51,607 nucleotides of DNA from a cf. Phormidesmis sp. LEGE 11477 (GCF_015207105.1 NZ_JADEXO010000034.1:1-51607), one strand, 5' to 3'; shown: positions 35,714 to 44,252, counted from the stretch's first letter. Program-made: numbers and translations. The notes: a model not told the origin generated them from the letters alone.

Positions 35714-35953
35714 ATAATTGTTGGCGTAGAAAGCTTCTAAAATCCCCTATTAGTGCGACTTGCAGATATTGTAGTGCTGTCTACCTGCGGTAGCCTGGCT
35801 ACGTTCGCAATGAAGGCTATCTCTTCAGCGGATGGTGAAGTATGACTATATGAATAGAAAGAAGATATAAAACTCTCTCTTAGATGTAATGAAAAAGAAC
35901 TATCATCTCTTTACCATATATGCGTACAGAATTGATTTAAGAGGAAGAAACGC

Positions 35954-36823
35954 ATGGCACTAGTGAGCCTGAAGAAAACTTATCCAGACTATAAAAACAC
36001 TTTCAGCGACAACAACCTCAGTCACTTGGATGACTATAGTGTCTATGCAGATGGCGATGACAAAGTGGGTTCTGTAGAAGACGGACTATTTGACAATACT
36101 ACTGGTCAGTTCCGCTATTTGGTCGTGGATATAGGCTTTTGGATCTTTGGAAAGAAAGTGTTGCTACCAATCGGTCGGGCTCAGTTTGATAATAATCAAA
36201 AGCGAGTGTACGTAGCGGGACTCAGCAAAGAGCAGGTGGAAAACATGCCTGAATACAACGAAAATACAACGGTAGACTACGACTACGAAGAGAATGTGCG
36301 TGGTGTCTACCGATCGAATGCGGCTGGCCAGAGCGCTCCTGTTGGCTCTGCTGCTGGAGTAGCAAGCACTGCTGGTACTTACACCCGCGATAGCTACACC
36401 TATGATAGAGATCCCGATCTGTACGCAGTAGACCAGGCAGATACGAACCATCCTATTCGCCTTTATGAAGAGCGCCTAGTTGCTGACAAGAACGTCGTGA
36501 AGACTGGCGATGTTGTTGTAGGCAAGCGGGTCGAGTCGGAAACGGCAAGAGTTTCTGTTCCGGTCGAGAAAGAAAGGATTGTCGTTGAACGGACCACGCC
36601 AACTACGTCTGTTGCTGCCACTACTGCACATGATTTTACCGAAGGTGAAGTCGCCCGCGTAGAAGTGTTTGAAGAGCAAGCGGATATCCGAAAAGAAGCT
36701 GTTGTCAGTGAAGAAGTCACGATTAGGAAAGAGCGCGAACAGGAAGTGGTCAGTGAAGAAGCTACTATTCGCCGAGAAGAGCTAGATGTAGATACTGGTG
36801 ACTCGACAGTGATCAATCGATAG
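35954..36823 (+). CDS. PRC-barrel plus DUF2382 protein
   Basis: A 289-residue two-domain protein. Residues about 18-100 are a PRC-barrel: YSVYADGDDKVGSVEDGLFD, then FRYLVVDIGFWIFGKKVLLPIGRAQ. After a Tyr/Asp-rich linker, a DUF2382 domain runs from about residue 163: HPIRLYEERLVADKNVVKTGDVVVGKRVES, then the VSVPVEKERIVVERT and EQADIRKEAVVSEEVTIRKEREQEVVSEEATIRREELDV elements. The final arm carries a near-duplicate VVSEE(V/A)TIRKE unit. This is a common cyanobacterial and actinobacterial stress protein; its exact function is unknown. GAGGAAG precedes the ATG. It is a paralogue of the DUF2382 gene at 34070. Confidence 0.93.
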   Translation: MALVSLKKTYPDYKNTFSDNNLSHLDDYSVYADGDDKVGSVEDGLFDNTTGQFRYLVVDIGFWIFGKKVLLPIGRAQFDNNQKRVYVAGLSKEQVENMPEYNENTTVDYDYEENVRGVYRSNAAGQSAPVGSAAGVASTAGTYTRDSYTYDRDPDLYAVDQADTNHPIRLYEERLVADKNVVKTGDVVVGKRVESETARVSVPVEKERIVVERTTPTTSVAATTAHDFTEGEVARVEVFEEQADIRKEAVVSEEVTIRKEREQEVVSEEATIRREELDVDTGDSTVINR

Positions 36824-36893
36824 GTTCGCTTCGGCCTGACCTTGGTGGAGATAATCTACCTTATGTGTTAGGTAAGTGGCTACACATTTAAAT

Positions 36894-36937
36894 CGAAGGG
36901 GTTAGCTGTTTCAAAGCAGCTGACCCTTTCGCTTTTA
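36894..36937 (+). terminator. Intrinsic terminator
   Basis: CGAAGGGGTTAGCTG (36894-36908) pairs with CAGCTGACCCTTTCG (36917-36931) over 15 positions, two of them G-U, with an eight-base loop and CTTTTAC after it. It lies 70 bp past the PRC-barrel stop and may also end the convergent mscS transcript. Confidence 0.88.
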
Positions 36938-37010
36938 CAGCTTTAAAGGCTTAGAGTCCTATTTTCTATCATATAGAGTTAGGCTGTTGTAACCTCTAAG
37001 GGTTTGCTCG

Positions 37011-37916
37011 CTACTGACTTTCTTCTAAGAGATCGAACCGTTTCGGATAAGGTAGATTGTGCCTAGCGAATTCTTTCTTAGCTCTTACGGTTAGATCGGT
37101 TTTGTAGGCAAATTCATCTCTAGCATCTAAGGGATAAGAGCGCAGCTTGTACAAACTGCCCCAGCTATGCTCAGACATTACTACTATGATTGGCAGCTTC
37201 AGATGTGTGTACTTGCTGGTATAGGCAATCCGATATAAGATGTTTTCCACTTTCTCAGGATTGACTTCATGGGCTAAGTAGAACTCTGTGACGACCTGCG
37301 CCTCTAGCTCACCCATGTTGGCATTAGAGACTGCATTAGTCCAAATATAGCCGTGCGGAATCGTCACAATATTGTCAGAGGGCGTTTGCAGACGGATGCC
37401 TCGCAGCCCATAGCTGATAACCTCGCCGTATTCATCTGCGATCGCAACCCTATCGCCTACCCGATACGGCGCTTCAAACAGGCCAACGATCCCTGCAATA
37501 ATGGAGCTGGCATAGTCTTTAAAGGCGAAGCCAAGGGCAACTGCAACCGTTCCAGTCACCGCTAGTACGTTTTCTCTAGAAAGGTTTAGAAACAGATTCA
37601 TCAGGAGGACAACAGTTATCGTCATCACAGCCGTTCGTACGAATGGCTGGAACTGTTTTATCCGTAGGCGGTTGTGTCTAGCAACTTTCTCCGATAGCCA
37701 GATAACTAACGCATCTACGCCTTTAATCGTTAAATAGCAGATAACGATGATAACTAGCGCTTGGAGAATTTTAGTCCCGGTGATATTGCCGATCAGTTCT
37801 CTCGTTTGATCGGCGGTCTCACTGGCTGCTTCTTTAGCTGAGTCTTGGACAGAGTTTTGGCTAGAATCTTGCGCTATTAGCCTCCCGGCAGAGCCGCTGT
37901 CGAACAGTTCAATCAT
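37011..37916 (-). CDS. MscS-family mechanosensitive channel (first of three)
   Basis: A 301-residue small-conductance mechanosensitive channel. After an N-terminal Ser/Gln/Ala-rich stretch, hydrophobic segments include ILQALVIIVICYLTIKGVDALVIWL, AVMTITVVLLMNLFLNL and the pore helix VTGTVAVALGFAFKDYASSIIAGIVGLFE. The beta domain follows with PYRVGDRVAIADEYGEVI and IVTIPHGYIWTNAVSNAN, and then the C-terminal cytoplasmic portion. These are the standard MscS elements for osmotic downshock release. It appears to be the last gene of a three-gene minus-strand operon with the 468-residue protein (45-bp gap) and a second mscS. Confidence 0.92.
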   Translation of the reverse strand: MIELFDSGSAGRLIAQDSSQNSVQDSAKEAASETADQTRELIGNITGTKILQALVIIVICYLTIKGVDALVIWLSEKVARHNRLRIKQFQPFVRTAVMTITVVLLMNLFLNLSRENVLAVTGTVAVALGFAFKDYASSIIAGIVGLFEAPYRVGDRVAIADEYGEVISYGLRGIRLQTPSDNIVTIPHGYIWTNAVSNANMGELEAQVVTEFYLAHEVNPEKVENILYRIAYTSKYTHLKLPIIVVMSEHSWGSLYKLRSYPLDARDEFAYKTDLTVRAKKEFARHNLPYPKRFDLLEESQ

Positions 37917-37961
37917 GCGTAACTTATTGCCTCTAACTTACCCACTAGCATTTCTCTTGCC

Positions 37962-39368
37962 TTATGACGTTTGGATGATGAAATTGTTCTTAGCTAACTC
38001 TTTTTTTAACCTTGGATAGTGAATGGGGTTAGTTTTGAGCACGCCATTTTTTTGTTCAATGACGGCTTGATTACGAAGAAATTGCACCTGATTATTAACT
38101 ACCTGCGGAGAGTCACCTAAGCTCTCTGCCAATGCATCAATTGTAAGATCGCCGTGAAGCATAAGTGAATACAGCAGATACAGATCGCTTTGACTCAGCT
38201 CTGGTAGAGGCGGAAGCTTTGGCAACTGAGCGACTATTCTGTCAGGCTCAGAATTGGTTTGAGTGGATTCATCTGATGCGACTTGTTCTTTTGTACGATT
38301 TTTAGCCGATTGTTTTTCATCTGAGTTGCTATTCCTATTGTCATTTGTCTGGTAGTCAGAGACCTTGGTGTAGCGTAGGGATCTAATAAATAGCTGTAGC
38401 GCGACAATGCTAATGCCGTCAGAAATATCAGCTAGCCGATTAAAATACTCACGCTTAGGGCTCGTATCTTCCGTATCGTCATCGCCGTCAATTGCCTCTT
38501 TGACAAAGCGTACAGAAGATTTGGCAGTTGCAGTTGCCTCTTGTGCAATCTCGGAAAGCGTTTCAATCGGCTTATCAATGGAAAGGTTGATATCTTCTAG
38601 TTGGTTTGGATCACCTAAGCGCTTATGTAGGGCAGCATCGCTAAAGTGAATGTCAAACTGGTCGATAATAGGGGTTAGCCATTCCTGGAGCTGCTCTCCG
38701 GTCAGACCGGGTAGGTGCACGACCTGATCGCAATAGGCATGAAACTTAAGTGTCGACTTTAAATACTCCCACCCAATCTGCCCACAGCCTAATACTACGA
38801 ACTGGCTAGGATCGTTCATGATGGTATCTTGTAGATAGTCAATACCATCTAGACCCTGAGCACTTCGTAAGAAGCACCAGCACAGGTTAGGCACTACTGT
38901 AATCTGCTTAGCTGAGAAGCCCTCCTCGTCCTGCTCTGATTCAACCGAACCTATCTCTTTCTCTATTCTTTCCCTGATGCTGGCGCTGTGAGGCGGACGC
39001 TCTATCCAGTCTAGCAGTTTGATAGTGACTTGCTGATTCTCACTTAGGTGAGAAAGACTTTCACCTAAGATTAAAGACACTGGTAGCACAGGCTGAGCTA
39101 GAACCACCCTAGAGTTGTTGGCGCTGTTCGGCTTTTTTATCCATTGAGCGATCGCATCATTCAACGGATCTAGCACCGCCTGTATTTCAGCAGGGTGAGC
39201 TGGCTGGGCATTCGCAGCGTCCCTTAGCTCATTGGCAACTTGATCGGGTAGCTTAGCGAGCGCTTCTTCTGGGTCTGGTGCAATATGACTATCTTTGGCA
39301 AACCAGCCTACTCGAAAGAAACGTTTATCGAGCAGCCAATCTCTAAAGTCTGATGCTTTTGAAACCAT
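37962..39368 (-). CDS. Unfamiliar 468-residue protein between two mscS genes
   Basis: No family is recognised with confidence. Residues about 90-250 have the alternating strand and helix pattern of an ATPase-like fold: VVLAQPVLPVSLILGESL, then ITVVPNLCWCFLRSAQGLDGIDYLQDTIM and QFVVLGCGQIGWEYLKSTLK. The last two recall Walker B and sensor 1 stretches of STAND/ORC-type AAA ATPases, but a Walker A GxxxxGK(S/T) is absent. Residues about 335-385 are a disordered Asn/Ser/Lys/Glu linker. The last 80 (LYLLYSLMLHGDLTIDALAESLGDSPQVVNNQVQFLRNQAVI) look like a winged-helix domain. There is no signal or transmembrane segment. It is flanked by mscS genes on the same strand (134 and 45 bp), so a regulator or partner of these channels is possible. 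Confidence 0.6.
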   Translation of the reverse strand: MVSKASDFRDWLLDKRFFRVGWFAKDSHIAPDPEEALAKLPDQVANELRDAANAQPAHPAEIQAVLDPLNDAIAQWIKKPNSANNSRVVLAQPVLPVSLILGESLSHLSENQQVTIKLLDWIERPPHSASIRERIEKEIGSVESEQDEEGFSAKQITVVPNLCWCFLRSAQGLDGIDYLQDTIMNDPSQFVVLGCGQIGWEYLKSTLKFHAYCDQVVHLPGLTGEQLQEWLTPIIDQFDIHFSDAALHKRLGDPNQLEDINLSIDKPIETLSEIAQEATATAKSSVRFVKEAIDGDDDTEDTSPKREYFNRLADISDGISIVALQLFIRSLRYTKVSDYQTNDNRNSNSDEKQSAKNRTKEQVASDESTQTNSEPDRIVAQLPKLPPLPELSQSDLYLLYSLMLHGDLTIDALAESLGDSPQVVNNQVQFLRNQAVIEQKNGVLKTNPIHYPRLKKELAKNNFIIQTS

Positions 39369-39430
39369 AGTGATTTAGTCGCGTCGCTGCTTCTTTCTTT
39401 CTCTAGCGACGAATCCCTATAATTATCCCT

Positions 39431-39480
39431 ATGCAAACTCAAACAATACAGCTCGGACGCTTAGGGCTTTGATGCAATCG
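39431..39480 (+). pseudogene. Possible 5' scrap of an aldo/keto reductase gene
   Basis: ATG at 39431 begins MQTQTIQLGRLGL and then a stop; a one-base shift continues as FDAIVLGSHNISYWP. The first part resembles the N-terminus of an aldo/keto reductase. The rest of such a gene is not present, because the DNA from 39503 is the mscS 3' end. It may equally be chance. Confidence 0.3.
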
Positions 39481-39502
39481 TGCTGGGTAGCCATAATATC
39501 AG

Positions 39503-40492
39503 CTATTGGCCGTTTTCGGTCTGCTCACGCTGCCTTTTAACCATCGTTAGTACAGAGCGAGAAAGGCTGAGTGCTCTAGGCGATGGGCCTTCTGGCTGAA
39601 CGGGCCATCCCTCTCTTTGTTTGGCTCTGTTACCATCGGTTTCTTCGGTTTGGTCGTGGAAGAGAATTTGTTGGGTTGGAAAGGGCAAATCGATTCCAGC
39701 AGCAACCAATTCGTTGCAGACGTTTTCTAGTACCCAGTCTTTAGAGGCTACCATATCAGCCTGCCGAGGCGGTTCAATCCACCAGCGAGCTCTAATGTTA
39801 ATTGTGCTGTCTGCTAGCGCCACAACTAGCGCTTCTGGGGCCGGATCTTTGAGTACTTCATCGCGGCTCTTGAGGGTGCCAAGGATAATTTTTTTGGCCT
39901 GGGCGATATCGTCGCCATAGCCGATCCCGATGTCGTATTCTAAACGCCTGCGGTCATAGGCGGTATTGACAATGACCGCGTTGGTAAAAAGTTCTGCGTT
40001 GGGAATGACCACTCGGCGGCCATCATAGGTGCGAATGGTAGTCGCTCTGGTCTGAATATGCTCTACGGTGCCTTCGTAGTCATTAAAAATAATCTGATCG
40101 TTTAGTTCAAAAGGTTCTGTCAGCAAGATCAAAATGCCAGCTAAGAAATTTTGCAATATATCTTTGAAGGCAAAACCGATGGCAACACCCCCGATCCCTA
40201 GTGCCGCTAGAGCATCGGCAGGATTGAAGTTGGGAAAGATAACGGTCGCTGCAATCAAAAAGCCTAGAATGACCAGACCGCCTTGGATCAAGCGCCCAAA
40301 TACCAGACCAACATTGCGAGTGTCTCGGTGTCTAGTTTGGCGGCGGACAAAGGAGCGAACGACTCTGCCTATAATCCAAAAGAGGATGAAGATGACCACA
40401 CCAATGGCAATGTTAGGCAGCAGCGCGATCACGCCTTGAATCATGCTTGATAGCTTTTCTGTCGCTGCTGAAAGTGAAATATTATTCCCCAC
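39503..40492 (-). CDS. MscS-family mechanosensitive channel (second of three)
   Basis: A 329-residue MscS channel, the most canonical of the three. An N-terminal helix (VIALLPNIAIGVVIFILFWIIGRVV) and a second (GLVILGFLIAATVIFPNFNPA) precede the pore helix DALAALGIGGVAIGFAFKDILQNFLAGILILLTEPF. The beta domain has LNDQIIFNDYEGTVEHIQTRATTIRTYDGRRVVIPN, typical of MscS, and the vestibule domain has DYDIGIGYGDDIAQA-type residues. The C-terminus adds about 40 charged residues. It lies upstream of the 468-residue gene on the same strand and is separated from the secreted-protein gene behind it by a strong terminator. Confidence 0.95.
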   Translation of the reverse strand: MGNNISLSAATEKLSSMIQGVIALLPNIAIGVVIFILFWIIGRVVRSFVRRQTRHRDTRNVGLVFGRLIQGGLVILGFLIAATVIFPNFNPADALAALGIGGVAIGFAFKDILQNFLAGILILLTEPFELNDQIIFNDYEGTVEHIQTRATTIRTYDGRRVVIPNAELFTNAVIVNTAYDRRRLEYDIGIGYGDDIAQAKKIILGTLKSRDEVLKDPAPEALVVALADSTINIRARWWIEPPRQADMVASKDWVLENVCNELVAAGIDLPFPTQQILFHDQTEETDGNRAKQREGWPVQPEGPSPRALSLSRSVLTMVKRQREQTENGQ

Positions 40493-40563
40493 GTTTTTCT
40501 CAGAAAAATCCTGCTAACTAAAACTGTAGGAGAAGAGTGTACAGGGTCTGGTATTACCGGTCT

Positions 40564-40605
40564 CTCTATCTTTAGAAAGGCCCACTCTATCTTTAGAGAG
40601 GGTTA
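40564..40605. repeat. 21-bp imperfect tandem duplication
   Basis: The 21-bp unit beginning CTCTATCTTTAGAAAGG occurs at 40564-40584 and, with several changes, at 40585-40605. It lies about 70 bp upstream of the mscS start as read on the minus strand. Confidence 0.6.
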
Positions 40606-40646
40606 GTTTTATTTCACTGGTACGAGGTAAAGCGATAAAGCATTAG

Positions 40647-40687
40647 AAAAGCTAGCTGGGACATATGGAACGTCCCAGCTAGCTTTT
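40647..40687. terminator. Bidirectional-type terminator hairpin
   Basis: The 16-base arms AAAAGCTAGCTGGGAC (40647-40662) and GTCCCAGCTAGCTTTT (40672-40687) pair perfectly around nine bases, with an A-run on one side and a T-run on the other. It ends the minus-strand transcript from the secreted-protein gene before mscS. The flanking 326-bp spacer otherwise shows only the tandem repeat. Confidence 0.9.
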
Positions 40688-40818
40688 TAGTTTCTTGCTT
40701 TTAGCGGCGCTTAGATAATAGACGTCAGCTATGCTCTAAAGCTCTTGGCTATACGACTATAGAATGACAGCGCTGTGCGGCTATAAACTGCCGACCTCAA
40801 AGAGCTCAAAGCAAAGAG

Positions 40819-41181
40819 CTAAGGAGTGACCTCTTCTAAAGCATTTTCTACTTTCTCTTCAACAGAAGTCGCATTTGCATCGTCGGGGCTGTACATATCC
40901 TTCTTATTAGCTCTGCCCTGTACGCCATTGAGCCCCTGAGCAGACTTTTTCATAACGCTTTTGCCATCGTTATTGCTAGACAAATCGCCAGAAATCGCCT
41001 TCTCAGACTCTTTTTGAACGGTGTCTAGCTGCTCTAGACCTTTGGAAGGACTAGAACTGCTGCCACCGATAGCAAGTGCAGGAGCCACACTAGTCAATAG
41101 AAAGAGCGCGCAGATAGATGCGATCGCCAACGGACGAAAGCTAGCAGCCAAAGCTGAAAGACTGTTAAGCATCTTTTTCAT
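40819..41181 (-). CDS. Secreted low-temperature-induced-type protein
   Basis: A 120-residue exported protein. The signal peptide is MKKMLNSLSALAASF..., hydrophobic ASICALFLLTSVAPALA, with cleavage expected after ALA near residue 40. The mature part is small, hydrophilic and acidic: GLEQLDTVQKESEKAIS, then KKSAQGLNGVQGRANKKDMYSP and SVEEKVENALEEVTP. It recalls cyanobacterial proteins annotated as low-temperature-induced, judged by the LN(G/E)VQG and SxEEKxENxLEEVT patterns from memory. The ATG at 41181 has an AGGAGGA site just upstream; the frame is open for a further 16 residues but lacks a site there. Probably periplasmic or thylakoid-lumenal; function unknown. Confidence 0.65.
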   Translation of the reverse strand: MKKMLNSLSALAASFRPLAIASICALFLLTSVAPALAIGGSSSSPSKGLEQLDTVQKESEKAISGDLSSNNDGKSVMKKSAQGLNGVQGRANKKDMYSPDDANATSVEEKVENALEEVTP

Positions 41182-41381
41182 GGAAATTCCTCCTGGGAAC
41201 ATAATAAGTAAACGAGTTGAGCGACGCATTTGCTCAGCAGGCAGTTTGACGGATGGCTAGCTGTACAGATAACCCATCAGACAATCCATCTCTAACTCAA
41301 CTCAAGTCTGGGCTATGGACTAGTCTACGGCATAGCCACTCCGAGCAAAAACTGTAGTGCAAAAACCGCAGTTAACAAATC

Positions 41382-41828
41382 CTAGTTAAAGAAATCTTTG
41401 ATAGACTCTACTACGCCACTAGCTGCATCTTCAGCATCATCAGCCGCGTCAGCAGTAGCTCCTTTAGCTCGGCCAACATCGCGCTTGACCTTGCCTTTGA
41501 GCTGATCGGTTGCACCGTCCAATTTATCAGCAGAACTATCCATATCTAGGGAGTCTTTAGTCGTCCCGATGCCGCGCTTTACTGTACCAACCGCACCGTC
41601 GACAGCACCTTCAACCTGATTGGCGGTTCCCGCTCCAGCGACGCGATCGAGCTCAGAAGCAGCCCGCTGGTTGACGATATCCGCTGCGGCTTCAGAACCA
41701 ACCGCATGCGCTGCCGACACGGAACTGCCAAAGATTGCAACAGTTACCATCAGTAGACAAGCTGTACAAAAAAGCTGCCGTTTTATCACACTCAAATATT
41801 GGTTAAAACGTTGGTTAAGAACGGTCAT
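41382..41828 (-). CDS. Secreted small Ala/Asp-rich protein, CsbD-like
   Basis: A 148-residue exported protein with a signal peptide (hydrophobic core FCTACLLMVTVAIFGSSVSAAHA, cleavage probably after AHA). The mature part is a highly charged, low-complexity helical chain with repeated (D/G)-rich units: ELDRVAGAGTANQVEGAVDGAVG, DSSADKLDGATDQLKGKVKRDVG and AKGATADAADDAEDA. DKLDGATDQLKGKVKRDVG resembles the CsbD motif of stress proteins. AGGAG precedes the ATG. It lies behind the other secreted gene on the same strand and belongs with the stress genes around it. Function unknown, perhaps protective. Confidence 0.75.
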   Translation of the reverse strand: MTVLNQRFNQYLSVIKRQLFCTACLLMVTVAIFGSSVSAAHAVGSEAAADIVNQRAASELDRVAGAGTANQVEGAVDGAVGTVKRGIGTTKDSLDMDSSADKLDGATDQLKGKVKRDVGRAKGATADAADDAEDAASGVVESIKDFFN

Positions 41829-42272
41829 CCCTAGCGTCTCCTTACTATTGCTAAAACAGTTTGTTAGTTATTTCCTTACTCCTTAATAGAATCGCTTTAT
41901 CGATTCTGTCCCCATCCATCTTATGGAAGATTCAAACGCATCTATAGAAAGAAACAGCTAGCGGAGACTGCCGTTATTATACAGGTGGACTAGGCGTTTC
42001 CCTTTTGTAGATACAGACGAGATAGCCTATTTCTATCGCCTGTGGTGTCTACATAACTGCGATTCTAGGTAAAATACAGTGAAGGTACAGGTTGTAAAAT
42101 GGCGCGCGTCAAGCAGTGGCGTGTATCGGTAAGACATATCAGGGAGATACACCGTCTTTTCTTGAAAGGCACTGTATATTTTAATGAAGAATCGAGCAGA
42201 TAATTTCCTATGACCTATCGCGACCTAGCTCAGCTCGTGAGTGATAGTTCATCCAACTAGAATAGAAGCAAA
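41829..42272. other. Intergenic region with one doubtful 34-codon ORF
   Basis: A 444-bp divergent spacer between the CsbD-like gene and the DUF2294 gene. A 34-codon frame at 42099-42203 is open but has no ribosome site or recognisable motif, so it is not called. No repeat or hairpin of note. Confidence 0.5.
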
Positions 42273-42671
42273 ATGGGAACAACTGAGCAGCGGACTGTTG
42301 GACAAATTGAACGAGAACTTTCGCAAAAGATACAAGCGCTCTATAGAAAGCACCTAGGCCACCAGCCTAGCAAGGTGTCATGTCAACTGTTTAGTCGAAA
42401 ACTTGTCGTTGTTTTAGAAGATTCAGTCACGCAGCCAGAGAAGCTACTCATGGAAGAAGGACAGCTAGAGCTAGCAGAGAAAGTTCGCACTGACCTGAAT
42501 GAAGCAATCCAACCTCAAATCAAGGTACTAGTCGAGGAGGTATTAGGGGTTGATGTTTTAGATTTGCTTTGCGATGCAGCCATTGAGACTGGTAGAGTCG
42601 GCATGATCGCGGTACTATCTAGTGCGCCTACAGTTCGCAATCCGGAGGCTATCCCTAAGCTAAAGAAATAG
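42273..42671 (+). CDS. DUF2294 protein
   Basis: A 132-residue single-domain DUF2294 protein. TVGQIERELSQKIQALYRKHLGHQPSKVSCQLFSRKLVVVLEDSVTQPEKLL is the typical start, followed by VRTDLNEAIQPQIKVLVEEVLGVDVLDLLCDAAIETGRVGMIAVL. It is cytoplasmic, with no membrane segment or signal. DUF2294 proteins are widespread in bacteria with no established role; they have been associated with sodium-dependent and stress functions only by annotation. It begins the plus-strand run of the stress island. Confidence 0.9.
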   Translation: MGTTEQRTVGQIERELSQKIQALYRKHLGHQPSKVSCQLFSRKLVVVLEDSVTQPEKLLMEEGQLELAEKVRTDLNEAIQPQIKVLVEEVLGVDVLDLLCDAAIETGRVGMIAVLSSAPTVRNPEAIPKLKK

Positions 42672-43104
42672 ACACGCTAAAAAATAGAAGACTACCGCTT
42701 AGGCGACTTCTTCGTAAAAGTATTTGATCTACAGAACTTATTTCAGAACTCACATCGGACAGTGTTGATAGCAGCAGTGGGTACAGACGTAAATAGAAGA
42801 TACGTCAGAAGGCAGGTTTTGGCTAAGACTTTATCCATCTATTGATTGACTAGTCTCTGGTGCCCTCCATCCTACTATTTGTATAGCTACACAGGTCTAG
42901 CCAGGAGAGTGGTGTCGATGGGTTCGCTCAATACCTGACTCGGATGGGTTAGTTTGCTTTCGCAAGGTAGCTTCAAATCTCTGAGGGTCACCTCTCTCAA
43001 CTCTATTCTGCGAGTGCTCTATTCTGCGAGTGGTAGTGTTGGCGAGCGCCTGAGTAGGTTAGCTAAAGGTAATTTTTGTTTAATAGAGCTACTGGAGCAT
43101 TTTT
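42672..43104. other. Intergenic region with a tandem repeat
   Basis: A 433-bp spacer before the DUF2267 gene. It holds the 16-bp tandem repeat at 43001-43032 and a 64-codon open frame overlapping the next gene, which lacks a ribosome site and is not called. Nothing else is recognised. Confidence 0.5.
43001..43032. repeat. Perfect 16-bp tandem duplication
   Basis: CTCTATTCTGCGAGTG occurs at 43001-43016 and 43017-43032. It lies about 75 bp upstream of the DUF2267 gene start. Confidence 0.95.
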
Positions 43105-43893
43105 ATGGCAATAGAGTTAAAAGAGGATCTTGCGTATATCCTGCTTAAAAAAATGAGCGATCGCCCAGACTCGTCTGAGCCGCTTCCTTTAAATTTGACG
43201 GCAGCAGACTTTGTCGGTCGCAACACTGATAAAACTGAGATCCTAGCGCACCTCGACTACCTTAATCAAAAGGGGTATATCAAAGCAGACTTTTCTGGGG
43301 ATGCCTACGCTGACTCTGGGCCTAATCCGCTGCCAGATAACGTCGAGCTCCAGGCGGTTGAGCTAACGCCTAGCGGTCAAGACTTGTTCAAAAAGATGAG
43401 CGAGAACCCGCCTGAGGAGTTGAAGACCGGCCCAAGTACGCCGATTGCAACTAAAGACATGGACTTTTTGAAGAAAGTCATGCTCAAAGGTCACATTGCT
43501 GATATATATGACGCTAGAGACCTGACTGAAATCGTCTTTCGGACAATGCGAGATCTGATGACTACAGAGGCCGCTAGTAACGTCGCTAGTGAGCTACACA
43601 CATCCGCAGTCGATACTGATAAGAAAGCGGCCCAGGAAGAAGTCGCCGATCTTTGGAAAGACTCGAATCCGCTAGTTCGATTTCTCAGTCAGATTCGACC
43701 AAAACTAAAGTTTAGCGACGACACCTTTTTCTTTAGAATTGAAAAAGAGGGTGGACTGCCAAAAACTACGGGTCCGCACACTGTTGTTAAAGCAGTCTTT
43801 AGCGCCACTAAGGAAGAGCTCTCTGATGAGCGGGTCGCTGAAATTTCAAAGTTCATGCCTGGTGAAGTTCGTACACTATGGGAGGAAGCATAA
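43105..43893 (+). CDS. DUF2267 protein with N-terminal winged-helix-like region
   Basis: A 262-residue cytoplasmic protein in two parts. Residues 1-100 look like a winged-helix fold: YILLKKMSDRPDSSEPL, then GRNTDKTEILAHLDYLNQKGYIKADFSG. Residues about 120-260 match DUF2267: MLKGHIADIYDARDLTEIVFRTMRDLMTTEAASNVASEL, followed by NPLVRFLSQIRP and DERVAEISKFMPGEVRTLWEEA. DUF2267 proteins are found beside membrane and stress genes; their function is unknown. The two-domain arrangement suggests DNA or protein binding controlled by the DUF2267 part, which is an inference. It is followed after three bases by a small acidic protein gene. Confidence 0.85.
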   Translation: MAIELKEDLAYILLKKMSDRPDSSEPLPLNLTAADFVGRNTDKTEILAHLDYLNQKGYIKADFSGDAYADSGPNPLPDNVELQAVELTPSGQDLFKKMSENPPEELKTGPSTPIATKDMDFLKKVMLKGHIADIYDARDLTEIVFRTMRDLMTTEAASNVASELHTSAVDTDKKAAQEEVADLWKDSNPLVRFLSQIRPKLKFSDDTFFFRIEKEGGLPKTTGPHTVVKAVFSATKEELSDERVAEISKFMPGEVRTLWEEA

Positions 43894-43896
43894 ATC

Positions 43897-44199
43897 ATGG
43901 CAACTACCGATAATAACCCAAGCGGCCACGACCCGAGAGAGCCGAATCAGCCTGGAACAGAAAATATCAACCCAGGCGATAAAGAAGCTCCTCCAGGTAC
44001 GTCCGTAGAAGAGAAAGGGGATAAGACTGCTGTAGCTTATGAGGATGCGACTGGTAATCCGATCGAGGTGCCTACCTATTTCACCGTAGAAGGTGAAGAT
44101 GGTGAAAAAGAGGCTCTACACCATGTCAAGGACGCAGAGGAAATCTCTGATGTGATTCGTCAGGCCCGCGTGGATGAAGAAGGCGATCGCAAGTGGTGA
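43897..44199 (+). CDS. Small acidic protein, function unknown
   Basis: A 100-residue acidic protein. The first 45 residues are Pro/Asn/Gly/Glu-rich and probably disordered (NNPSGHDPREPNQPG). The rest, beginning KTAVAYEDATGNPIEVPTYFTVEGEDGEKEAL and ending with ISDVIRQARVDEEGDRKW, looks like a short folded domain. No family is recognised. It starts three bases after the DUF2267 stop, so the two are co-transcribed and probably co-translated; GGAGGAAG sits in the end of the upstream gene. A partner of the DUF2267 protein is the simplest guess. Confidence 0.8.
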   Translation: MATTDNNPSGHDPREPNQPGTENINPGDKEAPPGTSVEEKGDKTAVAYEDATGNPIEVPTYFTVEGEDGEKEALHHVKDAEEISDVIRQARVDEEGDRKW

Positions 44200-44222
44200 T
44201 GACGAGCGCGCTAAGTTATTAA

Positions 44223-44252
44223 CTAATAAGTCATTAGCTAATAAGTCATTAG
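44223..44252. repeat. Perfect 15-bp tandem duplication
   Basis: CTAATAAGTCATTAG occurs at 44223-44237 and 44238-44252, with a partial third copy upstream. It shares CTAATAAGTC with the 19262 repeat. It lies in the 309-bp spacer before mscS; the rest of the spacer holds only the repeat at 44401. Confidence 0.92.

Noticed and set aside
42099-42203. 34-codon frame in the CsbD-DUF2294 spacer
   Set aside because: No ribosome site, no motif, and random frames of this length are expected in 444 bp.
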